The notes: generated by a model not told the origin, from the letters alone. DNA of 64,000 nt from Rhizohabitans arisaemae (GCF_025996515.1 NZ_BLRH01000055.1:310001-374000); one strand, 5' to 3'. Positions 26,342-39,655 are shown, counted from the stretch's first letter. Numbers and translations: made by a program.

Positions 26342-27895
26342 GTGACCCCAGTAGAGCCGAACGACGTGACGGATGCCGGACAACCGCCCCGCCAGGTGGG
26401 CAGGCAGCCCTACGGCTTGGGGGCCGGTACGGCCGAGAGCCCGTGGTCCAGCGACTCCTGGTTCCAGCCCAAGACCCCGGTGCCCCAGGAGGAACGCACT
26501 CCTCCCTGGGAGGCCTCCCGGCCAGCCACGACGGACATGGTCCCGCCCGCCGAGGAGACCGACCCGGAGGAGGGGGAACAGACCGCCTTCCTCACCCGGA
26601 TCTCCGCCGACTCCCCGCGGCAGGCCGAGCGGAACCACCCCGAGCCGGTCTCCCCGTACTCCTCCGGGCACGCGGGGTCCCCGTACCCCGACCCACTCGG
26701 CCAGGCTCCGTACGGCGGCGCCCGGTACGAGGACCCCGGGCACGCCGCCGCGGGGCAGGCCCGCCCCGCGTATCCCGACCCGGCGGGCCCCGGACCGCTG
26801 GACGGCCCGATGCGGGAGCAGGTCGCATCCCCCGGGCACGGGTACGGGACGGTCCCGGCGGCGCCACGCGACACTCGCGCCCCGGGCGTCGCCCCCGGTT
26901 CAGCGCCCAGTCATGAGATCATGCCCACCACCGCCAACACCGGCGAGATCGCGGAAGGCACGACATCCATGGCCCAGGATCGCACCGGGGGGCTCGGCAC
27001 AGGTCCCGCACACCATGAGGAAGCGGACCGCCCGTTCGTCACCGCGGCACAGATCAGCGGACCCAAGACCCCGCCGGCCCAGCGGCAGCACGAGCTCTAC
27101 AAGCGGGTCTTCGAAGACGACTTCGACGGCGCCGACGACGACGCCGGCCCCGAGCACCGGCGCCGGGTCTGGCCGTGGGCGCTGGTCGGGTCGACCGCGC
27201 TGGCCCTCGTCGCGGCGATCGTCATCATCTACGAGCCGTTCGAGGACTCCGGCGGGACCGGTGCCGCCCGGATCCCGGTGAACAACGCCGGGGCCAAAGC
27301 CTCGGCGACCCCCAAGCCCACACCGACGCAGCCGTCGTCGGAACGGCTCCCCCGCTACCCCGGCCGTCCCTCGCCGGTGGTGGGACGCGTCGCCGACGCC
27401 CAATCGCGCCTCGGCTACGCCGCGCTCGGCACGCCCTGGCAGCGAGACCAGCGGACCACGGTCCGGCGCGAGTTCGGCTTCACGGCGCGCCAGTACATCC
27501 CCGCCGGCACCGACCATCTCGGCCAGCCGGTGTACGCGCACGTCATGTCGGGCACGCTCGACCCCAGCCTCGCCGGCAAGTACGCGGGGCCGGACGACTT
27601 CGTCCCCGTCATCAACGCGGCCGCGTACCGGCTGAAGCTCAAGTTCAGCTCCAAGGAGGCGGTCGCGACCCGGGTGGCGACCCAGCGGCTCACCGTGGAC
27701 GGCCACCCCGGCGGCTTGATCGTTTACAACGTGAAGGCGTCCACGCTCGGTGAGTCCTCCATGACGATGCTGGTGGCGGCGATCGACACCGGGGCCAAGA
27801 CGCCCTCGATCCTCTACATCTCCATCCCGGACAACAAGAAGAGGATCCTGCCCGACATCCACACCGTGCTCAAGTCCCTCAAAGTGATCTCGTAG
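26342..27895 (+). CDS. Single-pass membrane protein with proline-rich cytoplasmic region, function unknown
   Basis: A 517-residue protein starting at GTG 26342; earlier in-frame ATG 26195 would include the divergent promoter region. Residues 1-275 are low-complexity, rich in Pro, Gly, Glu and Tyr (YPDP and PYGG repeats), then comes one membrane helix (WPWALVGSTALALVAAIVII, about residues 277-298) and a 215-residue extracytoplasmic domain with a regular alpha/beta pattern. The layout resembles the non-catalytic half of actinobacterial Ser/Thr kinase receptors, and the kinase gene at 35671 also carries a similar-sized external domain. No family is recognised. It converges with the P450 gene, 10 bp apart. 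Confidence 0.75.
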   Translation: MTPVEPNDVTDAGQPPRQVGRQPYGLGAGTAESPWSSDSWFQPKTPVPQEERTPPWEASRPATTDMVPPAEETDPEEGEQTAFLTRISADSPRQAERNHPEPVSPYSSGHAGSPYPDPLGQAPYGGARYEDPGHAAAGQARPAYPDPAGPGPLDGPMREQVASPGHGYGTVPAAPRDTRAPGVAPGSAPSHEIMPTTANTGEIAEGTTSMAQDRTGGLGTGPAHHEEADRPFVTAAQISGPKTPPAQRQHELYKRVFEDDFDGADDDAGPEHRRRVWPWALVGSTALALVAAIVIIYEPFEDSGGTGAARIPVNNAGAKASATPKPTPTQPSSERLPRYPGRPSPVVGRVADAQSRLGYAALGTPWQRDQRTTVRREFGFTARQYIPAGTDHLGQPVYAHVMSGTLDPSLAGKYAGPDDFVPVINAAAYRLKLKFSSKEAVATRVATQRLTVDGHPGGLIVYNVKASTLGESSMTMLVAAIDTGAKTPSILYISIPDNKKRILPDIHTVLKSLKVIS

Positions 27896-27905
27896 CCGAC
27901 CGCGC

Positions 27906-29159
27906 TCAGAACTCGCACGGCAGGTGCTTGATCCCGTTGATGAAGTTGGAGAGCAGCCGCTCCGGCTCACCCGCGGCGATCGCGGGCGTCCGCCGGAGCA
28001 GCTCCCGGAACATCACGGCGACCTCCCGCCGGGCGAGGTGGGCGCCGAGGCAGAAGTGGGGTCCGGGACCGCCGAACCCCAGGTGCGGGTTCGGGGAGCG
28101 GGTGATGTCGAATCGGTACGGCTCCGCGAAGACCCGGGTGTCGCGGTTGGCGGACCAGTAGAAGAGCGCGACCTTGTCGCCCTCCCGATAGAGATGCCCG
28201 TTCACCTCGTGGTCCCGGGTCGCCTTCCTGCGCATGAAGTTCACGGGTGAGGCCAGGCGGACGATCTCCTCGATCGCGCCGGGCGTGTACCCGTCCACGT
28301 CGGACAGCCACAGCTCCCGCTGGTCCGGGTTGAGGGTGAGCAGGAGGAGCCCCTGGGAGATGGCGTTCCTGGTCGTCTCGTTCCCGGCCACGACCAGCAG
28401 GATGAAGAACGACCCGAGTTCGGCCAGGGTGAGCCGCTCCCCGTCGATGTTCGCGTCGACCAGGGCGGTGAGCAGGTCGTCGCCGGGCTTCCCGGATCGC
28501 CTGACCGCGAGGTCCTGGACGAGTCCCTGGAGTTCCGCGGCCGCGGTGAGCAGAGTCTCGACCAGATTATCCGGAGGCAGGTACTCGGGATCGAGACCGC
28601 CCAGAATGATATTCGTCCGGTCGAGGACAAACCGATATTCACTCTCCGGAATGCCCATCATGTCGCATATGATCTTCAAGGGCAACCTCGACGCCACCTC
28701 ATGGACGAAGTCGCAGCCGGGCCCGGTGAGAAGGAGTTCGTCGACGATTCTCGACGCCGCCAATTCGACATCCCGCTCTAATTTCCGAATCATCCGCGGG
28801 GTGAACGCCCGCGAGACGATTCTGCGGAGACGGGCGTGCCGCGGGTCGTCCATGTTGATCATTGAGCCGAAGTACTCGGCGAACTCGGGGGGCATGTCGG
28901 CGATGTTGGTCGACCCGCCGGCCGCCGAGGAGAACACCTCCGGGGTGCGGCTCACCTCGACGATGTCGGCGTAGGAGGCCAGCGCGTAGAAGCCCGGACC
29001 GCGCTCCGCGTAGGGGACGACGGGCTCCGCGAAGAAGACCGGCCCCGGCTCGGCGCGAAGCAGTTCGAATGCCCGTTCCCGCTCGGGCATCGGACGTGCC
29101 CAGAATTCCCAGTCGGAGAGGTCGAAGTCGCTCACCTTCTCGATGGCCCCAGCCGTCAT
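27906..29159 (-). CDS. Cytochrome P450 (CYP124/125/142-like)
   Basis: A 417-residue soluble bacterial P450. The oxygen-binding I-helix motif is AGNETT (258-263), ExxR is E298-R301, and heme ligand Cys370 lies in FGGPGPHFCLGAH. The C-terminal FINGIKHLPCEF resembles actinobacterial P450s that hydroxylate methyl-branched lipids or sterol side chains (CYP124, 125, 142), so omega-hydroxylation of a branched acyl chain or isoprenoid is the likely reaction; this is inference. ATG 29159 has GGAAAGGA upstream. It is divergent from the acyl-CoA ligase gene with a 212-bp shared promoter region. Confidence 0.9.
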   Translation of the reverse strand: MTAGAIEKVSDFDLSDWEFWARPMPERERAFELLRAEPGPVFFAEPVVPYAERGPGFYALASYADIVEVSRTPEVFSSAAGGSTNIADMPPEFAEYFGSMINMDDPRHARLRRIVSRAFTPRMIRKLERDVELAASRIVDELLLTGPGCDFVHEVASRLPLKIICDMMGIPESEYRFVLDRTNIILGGLDPEYLPPDNLVETLLTAAAELQGLVQDLAVRRSGKPGDDLLTALVDANIDGERLTLAELGSFFILLVVAGNETTRNAISQGLLLLTLNPDQRELWLSDVDGYTPGAIEEIVRLASPVNFMRRKATRDHEVNGHLYREGDKVALFYWSANRDTRVFAEPYRFDITRSPNPHLGFGGPGPHFCLGAHLARREVAVMFRELLRRTPAIAAGEPERLLSNFINGIKHLPCEF

Positions 29160-29371
29160 CGAAAATCCTTTCCGGTTTCACGGCGAAGAAGACGCCCCGA
29201 GGACCGAGCACGCGGACCGCGGCGCGGAGTGGCCTCCTCTCCCTTCCGGGAGGCCCCCGTCCCTCCATCATGGCAGGCGAATACCGGCTGGAACCCCTTA
29301 TTCCCTGGGCTATCCGAATTACTTACTCACCGGTAATGTTAGCCGCGTATTTCCCCTCGAGAGGAGATCTA

Positions 29372-30904
29372 GTGCTCAATTTGTCGATCCTCCTGGAGGA
29401 CAGTGCCAGGGAGGCGCCTGACCGCGACGCCTTCGTCTACGGCGACCTCCGCATCCCGTACTCCATGGTGGACACGGTCGCGAACCAGGTCGCGAACCTC
29501 CTGGTCTCCCGGGGGATCGGACCAGGCGACAAGGTCGCCATATCCTGTCCGAACATCCCGTACTTCCCTTTCGTCTACTACGGCATCCTCAAAGCGGGCG
29601 CCGTCGTCGTCCCGTTGAACGTCCTGCTGCAGGGACGCGAGATCACCTACCACCTTGAGGACTCGGGCGCGAAGGCGTACTTCTGCTTCGAGGGCACACC
29701 GCAGCTCCGCATGGGTGAGCGCGGCTTGACCGGATTCAAGGACTCCTCGGTCACCGACCATTTCTTCGTGCTGCCGGCGACCCCCCTCGCCGTCGAGTCC
29801 GAGTACGGCGAGAGCTTCTGGGCGGCCCTCGGCGGCATGCCCGGCTCCTTCGAGACCGTCCAGGCGGCGCCCGACGACACTGCGGTCATCCTCTACACCA
29901 GCGGGACCACCGGACAGCCCAAGGGCGCCGAGCTGAGCCACCAGAACATGGTGATGAACGCCATGGTCGCCGACGAGATGTTCGAGCGGACGGCACACGA
30001 CGTGCTGATGGCGGTGCTCCCCGTCTTCCACTCCTTCGGCCAGACCTGCATCATGAACCTGGGCATGCGCCGCCGCGCGACCGTCGTGCTGGTGCCGCGC
30101 TTCGACGCCGCGGACACCCTCGCGCTGATGGAACGGGAGCAAGCCACCCTGATCGCCGCGGTTCCGACGATGTACTGGGCCATGCTCAACGAGGTCCGCG
30201 CGGGCCGCGCCTCGGCCCCCGCCTCCCTGCGGGTGGCCGTCTCCGGTGCCGCGCCGTTGCCGATGGAGATCCTCACCGACTTCAAGAAGACCTTCGGAGT
30301 CGGCATCCTGGAAGGGTACGGCCTCTCCGAGACGAGCCCGGTCACCTCCTTCAACCGCCCGGACCGGCCCACCAAGCAGGGTTCGATCGGACTGCCCGTG
30401 TGGGGTGTGGAGATGTGCCTGATCGACGACGAGTGGCGCAGGATCGAGGGTACGGGCCGCGGCGAGATCGCCATTCGCGGGCACAACGTGATGAAGGGCT
30501 ACTTCAACCGCCCGGAGGAGACGGCGGAGGTCATGCGGGACGGGTGGTTCCGCACCGGGGACATCGCCCTGCGCGACGAGGACGGCTACTACTTCATCTA
30601 CGACCGGGCGAAGGACATGATCATCCGGGGTGGGTTCAACATCTACCCGCGGGAGGTCGAGGAGGTCCTGATGACCCATCCGGCCGTCTCGCTCGCCGCG
30701 GTCCTCGGGGTGCCGCACGAGAGCCACGGCGAGGAGGTCAAGGCGTTCGTCATCCGCGAACCCGGTGTGGAGCTGACCGCGGACGAGCTGATCGCCTGGT
30801 CCAAGGAGACCATGGCGTCGTACAAGTACCCCCGGATCGTGGAGTTCCGGGACGAGCTGCCGATGACGGCGAGCGGCAAGATCCTCAAGCGCGAGCTCCG
30901 CTGA
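29372..30904 (+). CDS. Long-chain fatty-acid-CoA ligase (FadD-like)
   Basis: A 510-residue acyl-adenylate-forming enzyme that activates a fatty acid to its CoA thioester with ATP. GTG 29372 follows GAGGAG; the open frame upstream is antisense to the P450. Motifs: P-loop ILYTSGTTGQPKGAEL, GYGLSETSP, YFNRPEETAEVMRDGWFRTG region with the hinge DRAKDMIIRGG, and the catalytic lysine in TASGKILKREL. With the divergent P450 and the methyl-branched lipid genes that follow it probably feeds branched acyl chains into CoA metabolism. A 19-bp hairpin ends the gene. Confidence 0.9.
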   Translation: MLNLSILLEDSAREAPDRDAFVYGDLRIPYSMVDTVANQVANLLVSRGIGPGDKVAISCPNIPYFPFVYYGILKAGAVVVPLNVLLQGREITYHLEDSGAKAYFCFEGTPQLRMGERGLTGFKDSSVTDHFFVLPATPLAVESEYGESFWAALGGMPGSFETVQAAPDDTAVILYTSGTTGQPKGAELSHQNMVMNAMVADEMFERTAHDVLMAVLPVFHSFGQTCIMNLGMRRRATVVLVPRFDAADTLALMEREQATLIAAVPTMYWAMLNEVRAGRASAPASLRVAVSGAAPLPMEILTDFKKTFGVGILEGYGLSETSPVTSFNRPDRPTKQGSIGLPVWGVEMCLIDDEWRRIEGTGRGEIAIRGHNVMKGYFNRPEETAEVMRDGWFRTGDIALRDEDGYYFIYDRAKDMIIRGGFNIYPREVEEVLMTHPAVSLAAVLGVPHESHGEEVKAFVIREPGVELTADELIAWSKETMASYKYPRIVEFRDELPMTASGKILKRELR

Positions 30905-30908
30905 CCCG

Positions 30909-30949
30909 CGCGCGCTCATCGGTACGGGGGCCGTGCCGATGAGCGCGCG
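30909..30949. terminator. Bidirectional terminator between fadD-like gene and tmsB-like gene
   Basis: A nearly perfect 19-bp stem with a 3-nt loop lies between two convergent stop codons (30904 and 30968). The outer 14 bp are exact. It can end transcription from either side. Confidence 0.85.
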
Positions 30950-30967
30950 ACCGGCGCGTCTAGACGA

Positions 30968-32233
30968 TCACGGCCAGGAGAGCGACGGCCGGAGTGGAAC
31001 GCCGGCCTCCCCGCTCCCCGGGACCTTGACCGACAGCACCTGGTGGAGCTGGATCTTGTTGCGGTCGAATCCGAGGCGGGAGCCCGCCATGTAGAGCCGC
31101 CAGACCCGCGCGGTGCCCCTGCCGACCTCCGCCACCGCCTCGTCCCAGTGGGCGTCGAGGTTGTCGCACCACGCCTTCAGCGTCTTGGCGTAGTGCTCCC
31201 GCAGGTTCTCCTCGTGGCGGATCTCGAAACCGATGTCCTCCATCTGGCGGATGAGGTAACCGACCGACTCAAGCTCCCCGTCGGGGAAGACGTAGCGGTT
31301 GATGAAGCCGCCCTTGCGGATGGTCGGCTCGATCCCGGTCGGCCGGGTGATGCAGTGGTTGAGCAGCCGCCCGCCCGGCTTGAGCTTGCCGTAGAGGAAG
31401 CGGAAGTACCCCGGGAGCTCGGCCTTGCCGATGTGCTCGGTCAACCCGATCGAGCTGACCGCGTCGAATCCCCCCTCGACGACGTCCCGGTAGTCCAGGT
31501 GCCTGACCTCGCAGAGGTCGGACAGCCCGGCCTCGGCGACGGCCTTCTGCGCCCACTCCGCCTGCTGCCGGGAGAGCGTCACGCCGAGCGCCTTCACCCC
31601 GTACTCGCGGGCCGCGTGCATGACCATGCCGCCCCAGCCGCAGCCCACGTCGAGCAGCCGCATCCCCGGCTTAAGGTCCAGCTTCCTGGCCACCAGGTCG
31701 AACTTGGCGAACTGCGCCTCCTCAAGGGTGGAGTCCGCCTCGGGGTACACCGCGCAGGTGTAGGCCATGGAGGGACCGAGCACCCACTCGTAGAACCGGT
31801 TCGACACGTCGTAGTGGTGGTGGATCGCCTCGGCGTCCCGCTGCTTGGCGTGCTGCGAACCGAGGCGGGCCAGGGCGCTCCGCCGTACCTCCTGCGGCGG
31901 CGGGGGAATCCGCTTGGCCCACGGCTTGGTGCCCAGGGAGATCACCGTGGCCAGCCGCTCCTTGACCGGCATGTCCTCCAGCGTGATGTTGGACATCCGG
32001 GAGAGCGCCTCGTACATGTCTCCGCGCACGTCCAGGTGGCCGGCGACGTAGGCACGCGCCAGCCCCAGCTCTCCGGGAGCCTGGGCGAGGTAGGCGACGG
32101 CGACCGGGGTGCGAACGTCGACCTGGATCTCGGCCCCCGAAGGCCCGGCGCTGCTGCCGTCGTAGGCGACGAACTCCACCGCGGCCTCCGGCCCGACGAT
32201 GCGTTCGAAGATCTCCGCGAGTTTGAGTCTCAT
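30968..32233 (-). CDS. tmsB: Cyclopropane-fatty-acid-synthase-type methyltransferase, TmsB/BfaB/UfaA1-like
   Basis: A 421-residue SAM-dependent methyltransferase acting on unsaturated acyl chains of phospholipids. SAM motif I is LLDVGCGWGG; IHHHYDVSNRFYEWVLG and GLTEHIGK are characteristic of the CFA synthase family. Pairing with the flavin-dependent reductase gene upstream is the hallmark of 10-methyl fatty acid (tuberculostearic-type) synthesis, in which this enzyme adds a methylene to oleoyl chains and the reductase saturates it. Such 10-methyl acids are typical of Streptosporangiaceae lipids. The symbol is by family and context. Confidence 0.85.
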   Translation of the reverse strand: MRLKLAEIFERIVGPEAAVEFVAYDGSSAGPSGAEIQVDVRTPVAVAYLAQAPGELGLARAYVAGHLDVRGDMYEALSRMSNITLEDMPVKERLATVISLGTKPWAKRIPPPPQEVRRSALARLGSQHAKQRDAEAIHHHYDVSNRFYEWVLGPSMAYTCAVYPEADSTLEEAQFAKFDLVARKLDLKPGMRLLDVGCGWGGMVMHAAREYGVKALGVTLSRQQAEWAQKAVAEAGLSDLCEVRHLDYRDVVEGGFDAVSSIGLTEHIGKAELPGYFRFLYGKLKPGGRLLNHCITRPTGIEPTIRKGGFINRYVFPDGELESVGYLIRQMEDIGFEIRHEENLREHYAKTLKAWCDNLDAHWDEAVAEVGRGTARVWRLYMAGSRLGFDRNKIQLHQVLSVKVPGSGEAGVPLRPSLSWP

Positions 32234-32299
32234 ACCGCCGCCCCTTTCCGCCGGTCCGCGCGCCGACAGGCTCGCGAACAGCCTCTCCCCTTCATGCGA

Positions 32300-33682
32300 T
32301 CACCGTCCTCTTACGCACTTCTCATAAAGATCGAGTAGCCGCCCGTGCGGGTCGTACGAGCGCTTGACGGGCCAGTACGCGTCCCCGTTGTAGAGCCGCC
32401 AGAAATCTTCCTTCTCGTAATAAGAGGTGGAGTAGAGCGATTTATGCCCATGAAGCTTGGTCACAGCTTTTTCGATGAGTCTGTTGTGGTAGCCGTCGTA
32501 CTGGCCTCGAGGCAACGGCACCGTGCCCCAGAACCCGAAGTTCACATACAGGCGTCTCCTCCCCAACGGGTACAGCGGCCAATCGCCGGACGTCCGGAGC
32601 GGGCACATCCACACCGGGGTCATCCCGATCGAGCCGTGGAAGAAGTCCAGGAAGTCGGCACCCCGCTCGACCGGCACCTCGACGTCCTGGATGACCGATT
32701 CCTGGATGGGGTTGTCCCGCCAGCGATCGATCCGGGCGATGACCCCGAAACGCCGGTCGAGGCCGACGATCTTGCGGTAGACGTCCGACCTGAGCAGACG
32801 GCGCGGCCAGATGGAGCGGACCAGGGGCTGCTGCGCCCCGAAGGCGCGCGAGCACCAGAACCAGTCGGTGTCCCATCGCCAGAGGTAGTCGCGGATCGTC
32901 AGCCAGTCGCGCTGCCGGCCGCGGATCGACTTGTAGTAGATCCGCATCCCCGTGTAGTCCGACAGGTACGGCGCCCGGTCGGAGTACTGCCCCAGCGTGA
33001 TGTACAGCTCGTCGGGCCCGAAGAAGGTCCCGTCCACGAAGTCGGCGCGCTCCCCCTCGTACTCCCCGGTCTCGCAGATCTCCGCCATGGCGAGCATGCA
33101 CTTGTCGGCGTCGGTGAACCGCACATGGGTCAGCCGGACGTAGGGCTTCACCCGCTCCAGCTTGATCCGGATCCGCAGCGCGTACCCGAGCGTCCCGTAG
33201 GAGTTGGGGAACGCCCGGAACAGCTCCCGGTGCTCGTTGTCGTCCCGGGCGACCAGGATCCGGCCGTCGCCGGTGAGGATCTCCAGCTCCTCCACGGACT
33301 CGTGCGGCAGCCCGTTGCGGAAACTCGTGGACTCGATGCCGAGCCCGGTCACCGCCCCGCCCAAGGTGATCGTCTTCAGCTGCGGAACCACGTAGGGCAT
33401 CAGGCCGTACGGCAGCGTGGCGTCCACCAGGCGCTCGTACGTGGTCATGCCCTGCACCTCGGCGGTGAGGTTCTCCGGGTCGACCGCGATCACCTGATCG
33501 AGGTCCTTCGCCGACAACCGCGCGGACCTGCTCGGCGCGCGGAAGCGGAACAGGTTGGTCGTCGGCTTGGCCAGCCGCGGCACCGCCCCCCCTGGCAGCG
33601 CGGCGTACGACTCCTTGATTTGCGCCACCGCCTGTGCGTGCGCAGACATCTGGGCGGTTATCGCGGACGATTTATCAGGCAT
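32300..33682 (-). CDS. tmsA: FAD-dependent 10-methylene-fatty-acid reductase, TmsA/BfaA-like
   Basis: A 460-residue FAD-binding oxidoreductase of the VAO/DHCR24-like type. The start ATG 33682 (MPDKSSAITAQM) follows AGAGGG; the longer frame to 33793 is not family-like. The FAD-binding PCMH fold holds LKTITLGGAVTGLGIESTSFRNGLPHESV-type residues near positions 105-135; the tail has YYEKEDFWRLYNGD. Rv0449c-type partners of UfaA1 have this architecture and reduce 10-methylene to 10-methyl acyl chains using NADPH. It is first in a two-gene unit with tmsB (66-bp gap). Confidence 0.85.
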   Translation of the reverse strand: MPDKSSAITAQMSAHAQAVAQIKESYAALPGGAVPRLAKPTTNLFRFRAPSRSARLSAKDLDQVIAVDPENLTAEVQGMTTYERLVDATLPYGLMPYVVPQLKTITLGGAVTGLGIESTSFRNGLPHESVEELEILTGDGRILVARDDNEHRELFRAFPNSYGTLGYALRIRIKLERVKPYVRLTHVRFTDADKCMLAMAEICETGEYEGERADFVDGTFFGPDELYITLGQYSDRAPYLSDYTGMRIYYKSIRGRQRDWLTIRDYLWRWDTDWFWCSRAFGAQQPLVRSIWPRRLLRSDVYRKIVGLDRRFGVIARIDRWRDNPIQESVIQDVEVPVERGADFLDFFHGSIGMTPVWMCPLRTSGDWPLYPLGRRRLYVNFGFWGTVPLPRGQYDGYHNRLIEKAVTKLHGHKSLYSTSYYEKEDFWRLYNGDAYWPVKRSYDPHGRLLDLYEKCVRGR

Positions 33683-33898
33683 GACACCACCCTCTGGCTC
33701 ATATGGATCTCTCTGGAGCACGCTATCTCGCACCACCGACATCGGCCAGAAGGCGCCCGCGAATCCCGAGAAAACCGCGGACATGTCCAGCATGTGGGCA
33801 AGCGGGCGTGTCCCCCGACTTGAATTTGTGCGAATAAATCATGCCGTACGGCCATATGGCGCAATTCGAGCACCCCTCCCACCACCGGCCGTACCGGT

Positions 33899-34285
33899 TC
33901 ATTCCGTACGGCCACGGCCACGGCCGCCGACCGCGAACCAGAGCACCACCACACCGCCGAGCCCGAGGAGCGCGAGCGGAACCGAGACGCCGAGGGAGAC
34001 GTTGACGGCCAGCGTCGCGAGCGCGGAGAGGCCGACCGGATACCATCCCCAGCGGCGACCGAACAGCAGGGCCAGCAGACCGGCGACCGCGACGAGGGAG
34101 AGGCCCACAAGGGTGGGAAGGGCCCAGTGGAAGCCCTGCTCCCACCGGGGATCGTCGTGGCTCACCAGGTCGTCGATGACCGTGACGTTCCGGTAGACGC
34201 CCAGCGCGTGACTGACCAGCAGGAAGACGATCCAGACCCGGGCGAAGAGACTCAGCCGCAGGCGGGCGTCCTCTGAGTTCACCAC
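33899..34285 (-). CDS. Small four-helix membrane protein, unknown function
   Basis: A 128-residue protein starting at GTG 34285 (VVNSEDARLRLSLFARVWIVF), preceded by GGAG about 9 nt upstream; a longer frame to 34531 reads through the neighbouring promoter. It has four hydrophobic helices with short loops and a glycine/arginine-rich C-terminus. It precedes tmsA-tmsB on the same strand (216-bp gap). No family assigned. Confidence 0.6.
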   Translation of the reverse strand: MVNSEDARLRLSLFARVWIVFLLVSHALGVYRNVTVIDDLVSHDDPRWEQGFHWALPTLVGLSLVAVAGLLALLFGRRWGWYPVGLSALATLAVNVSLGVSVPLALLGLGGVVVLWFAVGGRGRGRTE

Positions 34286-34464
34286 CTGCGGCACTCCCGT
34301 TCGGCGTGGATGGGGACCGAGCCCAGAAAAGCGGCGTCCAGCTCTTTTACCACCGATCCTCACCTTTGACCACATCCCGGTGTCATGGAACACCCGGCCG
34401 TCGGCGAGGCGGATGGAATATCGTCCCGCTTCGAGGTTTGATCGAATCGGAGGTCTGAACCGAT

Positions 34465-35667
34465 ATGACGGCACCCCACTTCGGCACGGGACCCGCGGAC
34501 TCCGGCGGACACCCCGCGGCGAACGGACCACTCGCCGGGATCCGCGTCCTGGAGCTGGCCGGGCTCGCCCCGGGGCCGTTCGCCGGCATGATGCTCGCCG
34601 ACCACGGCGCCGAGGTGCTGCGCATCGAGCGTGTCAGCGTCCCCGCCGAGACCCTCTCCACGACGAGCCTGTCCCAGACCGCCGACGCCCGGCGGGCCGG
34701 CGACGACGTCCTGGACCGCGGCAAACAGACCATCGGCCTGGACCTGAAGCGCCCTGAAGGCGTCGCCGCCCTCAAACGGCTGGCGGAGAACGTCGACGTA
34801 CTCATCGAGGTGTACCGCCCGGGGGTCGCCGAACGCCTCGGCATCGGCCCGGCGGACATGCACGCGGTCAACGAACGGCTGGTCTACGGCCGCCTCACCG
34901 GATGGGGGCAGGACGGGCCGCTCGCCCCGGCCGCCGGGCACGACCTCGACTACCTCGCGATCTCCGGTGTCCTCTCCCAGCTGGGCCGGGCCGGCGAACG
35001 GCCGACCCCGCCTGTCAACCTCCTCGCCGACTTCGCGGGCGGCGGGCTGCTGCTCGCCTACGGGGTGCTCCTCGCCCTGGTCGAACGGGCCGGCACCGGG
35101 CGGGGCCAGGTGGTCGACGCCGCGATGACGGACGGCTCGGCCCTCCTGTTCGGCCTGTTCTTCCCCGCGGTGCTCTCCGGCACCTGGGGGCCGCGCGGCA
35201 CGAACCTCCTTGACTCGGGCGCCCCGATGTACGACACCTATCGGACCGCGGACGGCGGATACGTGGCGGTCGCCCCGCTGGAGCCGGCGTTCTGGGATCG
35301 AATGTGCGAGCGGATGGGTCTGACCGATCTGCCCGACCGCACCGACCGCGGCCGGTGGCCCGAACTCCGCCGCCGTCTCGAACAGGCCTTCCTCGGCAGA
35401 ACCCGCGCCGAATGGGAGAAAGTGTTCGAGGGCTCGGACGCCTGCGTCTTCCCGGTCCTGGAGATCGCGGAGGCGCCGGGCCATCCGCACAACGCGGCGC
35501 GGCGCGCCCACATCGAGGTCGGCGGCGTGCTCCAGCCGGCTCCCGCGCCCCGCCTGACCGGCCACATCCCGGCGCCCGCGGCCGCCCGGCGGCTGGACGA
35601 CCTCACCGACTGGGGCATCTCCACCGAGGAGTCCGCCCACCTGAGGCGGATCGGCGTCCTGACCTGA
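34465..35667 (+). CDS. Alpha-methylacyl-CoA racemase, CaiB/BaiF CoA-transferase family III
   Basis: A 400-residue enzyme that epimerises 2-methylacyl-CoA between R and S forms, needed for beta-oxidation of methyl-branched chains. Family landmarks: VLELAGLAPGPFAGMMLADHGAEV at the N-terminus (CoA loop), the catalytic histidine in GHDLDYLAISGVL and aspartate in NLLADFAGGG, as in mycobacterial MCR, rather than the CoA-transferase aspartate alone. Its position beside the 10-methyl fatty acid genes is metabolically logical: chain shortening of a 10-methyl acid gives a 2-methylacyl-CoA. It ends 3 bp from the convergent kinase gene. Confidence 0.88.
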   Translation: MTAPHFGTGPADSGGHPAANGPLAGIRVLELAGLAPGPFAGMMLADHGAEVLRIERVSVPAETLSTTSLSQTADARRAGDDVLDRGKQTIGLDLKRPEGVAALKRLAENVDVLIEVYRPGVAERLGIGPADMHAVNERLVYGRLTGWGQDGPLAPAAGHDLDYLAISGVLSQLGRAGERPTPPVNLLADFAGGGLLLAYGVLLALVERAGTGRGQVVDAAMTDGSALLFGLFFPAVLSGTWGPRGTNLLDSGAPMYDTYRTADGGYVAVAPLEPAFWDRMCERMGLTDLPDRTDRGRWPELRRRLEQAFLGRTRAEWEKVFEGSDACVFPVLEIAEAPGHPHNAARRAHIEVGGVLQPAPAPRLTGHIPAPAAARRLDDLTDWGISTEESAHLRRIGVLT

Positions 35668-39039
<3,372 letters not shown>

Positions 39040-39283
39040 GCACGGCCCGGCCTGTCGCGCTCCGTGACCGGCCGGGCCGCCGCGGATCGCTGGCGCCGTG
39101 GCGGCGTTGACAGCCGCGATCCGCACGCTGGGCAGCGCAGAGTCAGATCGGGCGCCGGGTGTTCCGGAGTGCGAAACAGGGTGGGGCTTCGGGCACATCC
39201 GCGTCGCCAACCCCGTAGAGTCATCCGGTCGGCCCACGACAGGCCGGATTTGTCAGGCCGCATCGGATATCGAGGAGACACAC

Positions 39284-39655
39284 GTGACGCTGGAGAAGCC
39301 GGAGATCGACTTTCCCGAAGGCGCCCCGCCCGCAGACCTGGAGATCACGGACATCACCGTCGGCGACGGCGACCAGGCCAAGCCCGGCGACATGGTGACC
39401 GTGCACTACGTCGGCGTTTCCTTCTCCACCGGAGAAGAGTTCGACGCCTCGTGGAACCGGGGCTCGGCGTTCCAGTTCCCGCTCGGGGCCGGCAAGGTCA
39501 TCGGGGGCTGGGACCAGGGCGTCGCCGGCATGCGGATCGGCGGACGCCGCAAGCTGGTGATCCCGCCGCACCTGGGGTACGGCAACCGCGGCGCCGGGCC
39601 GATCAAGCCGAACGAGACGCTGATCTTCGTGGTCGACCTGATCGGCATCGGCTGA
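39284..39655 (+). CDS. FKBP-type peptidyl-prolyl isomerase
   Basis: A 123-residue single-domain FKBP catalysing cis-trans isomerisation of prolyl bonds. GTG 39284 follows GAGGAG. The domain starts at [19 protein letters not shown] and carries [24 protein letters not shown] and GYG, the FK506-binding pocket residues. No signal peptide, so cytoplasmic. It ends with a hairpin terminator. Confidence 0.95.
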   Translation: MTLEKPEIDFPEGAPPADLEITDITVGDGDQAKPGDMVTVHYVGVSFSTGEEFDASWNRGSAFQFPLGAGKVIGGWDQGVAGMRIGGRRKLVIPPHLGYGNRGAGPIKPNETLIFVVDLIGIG

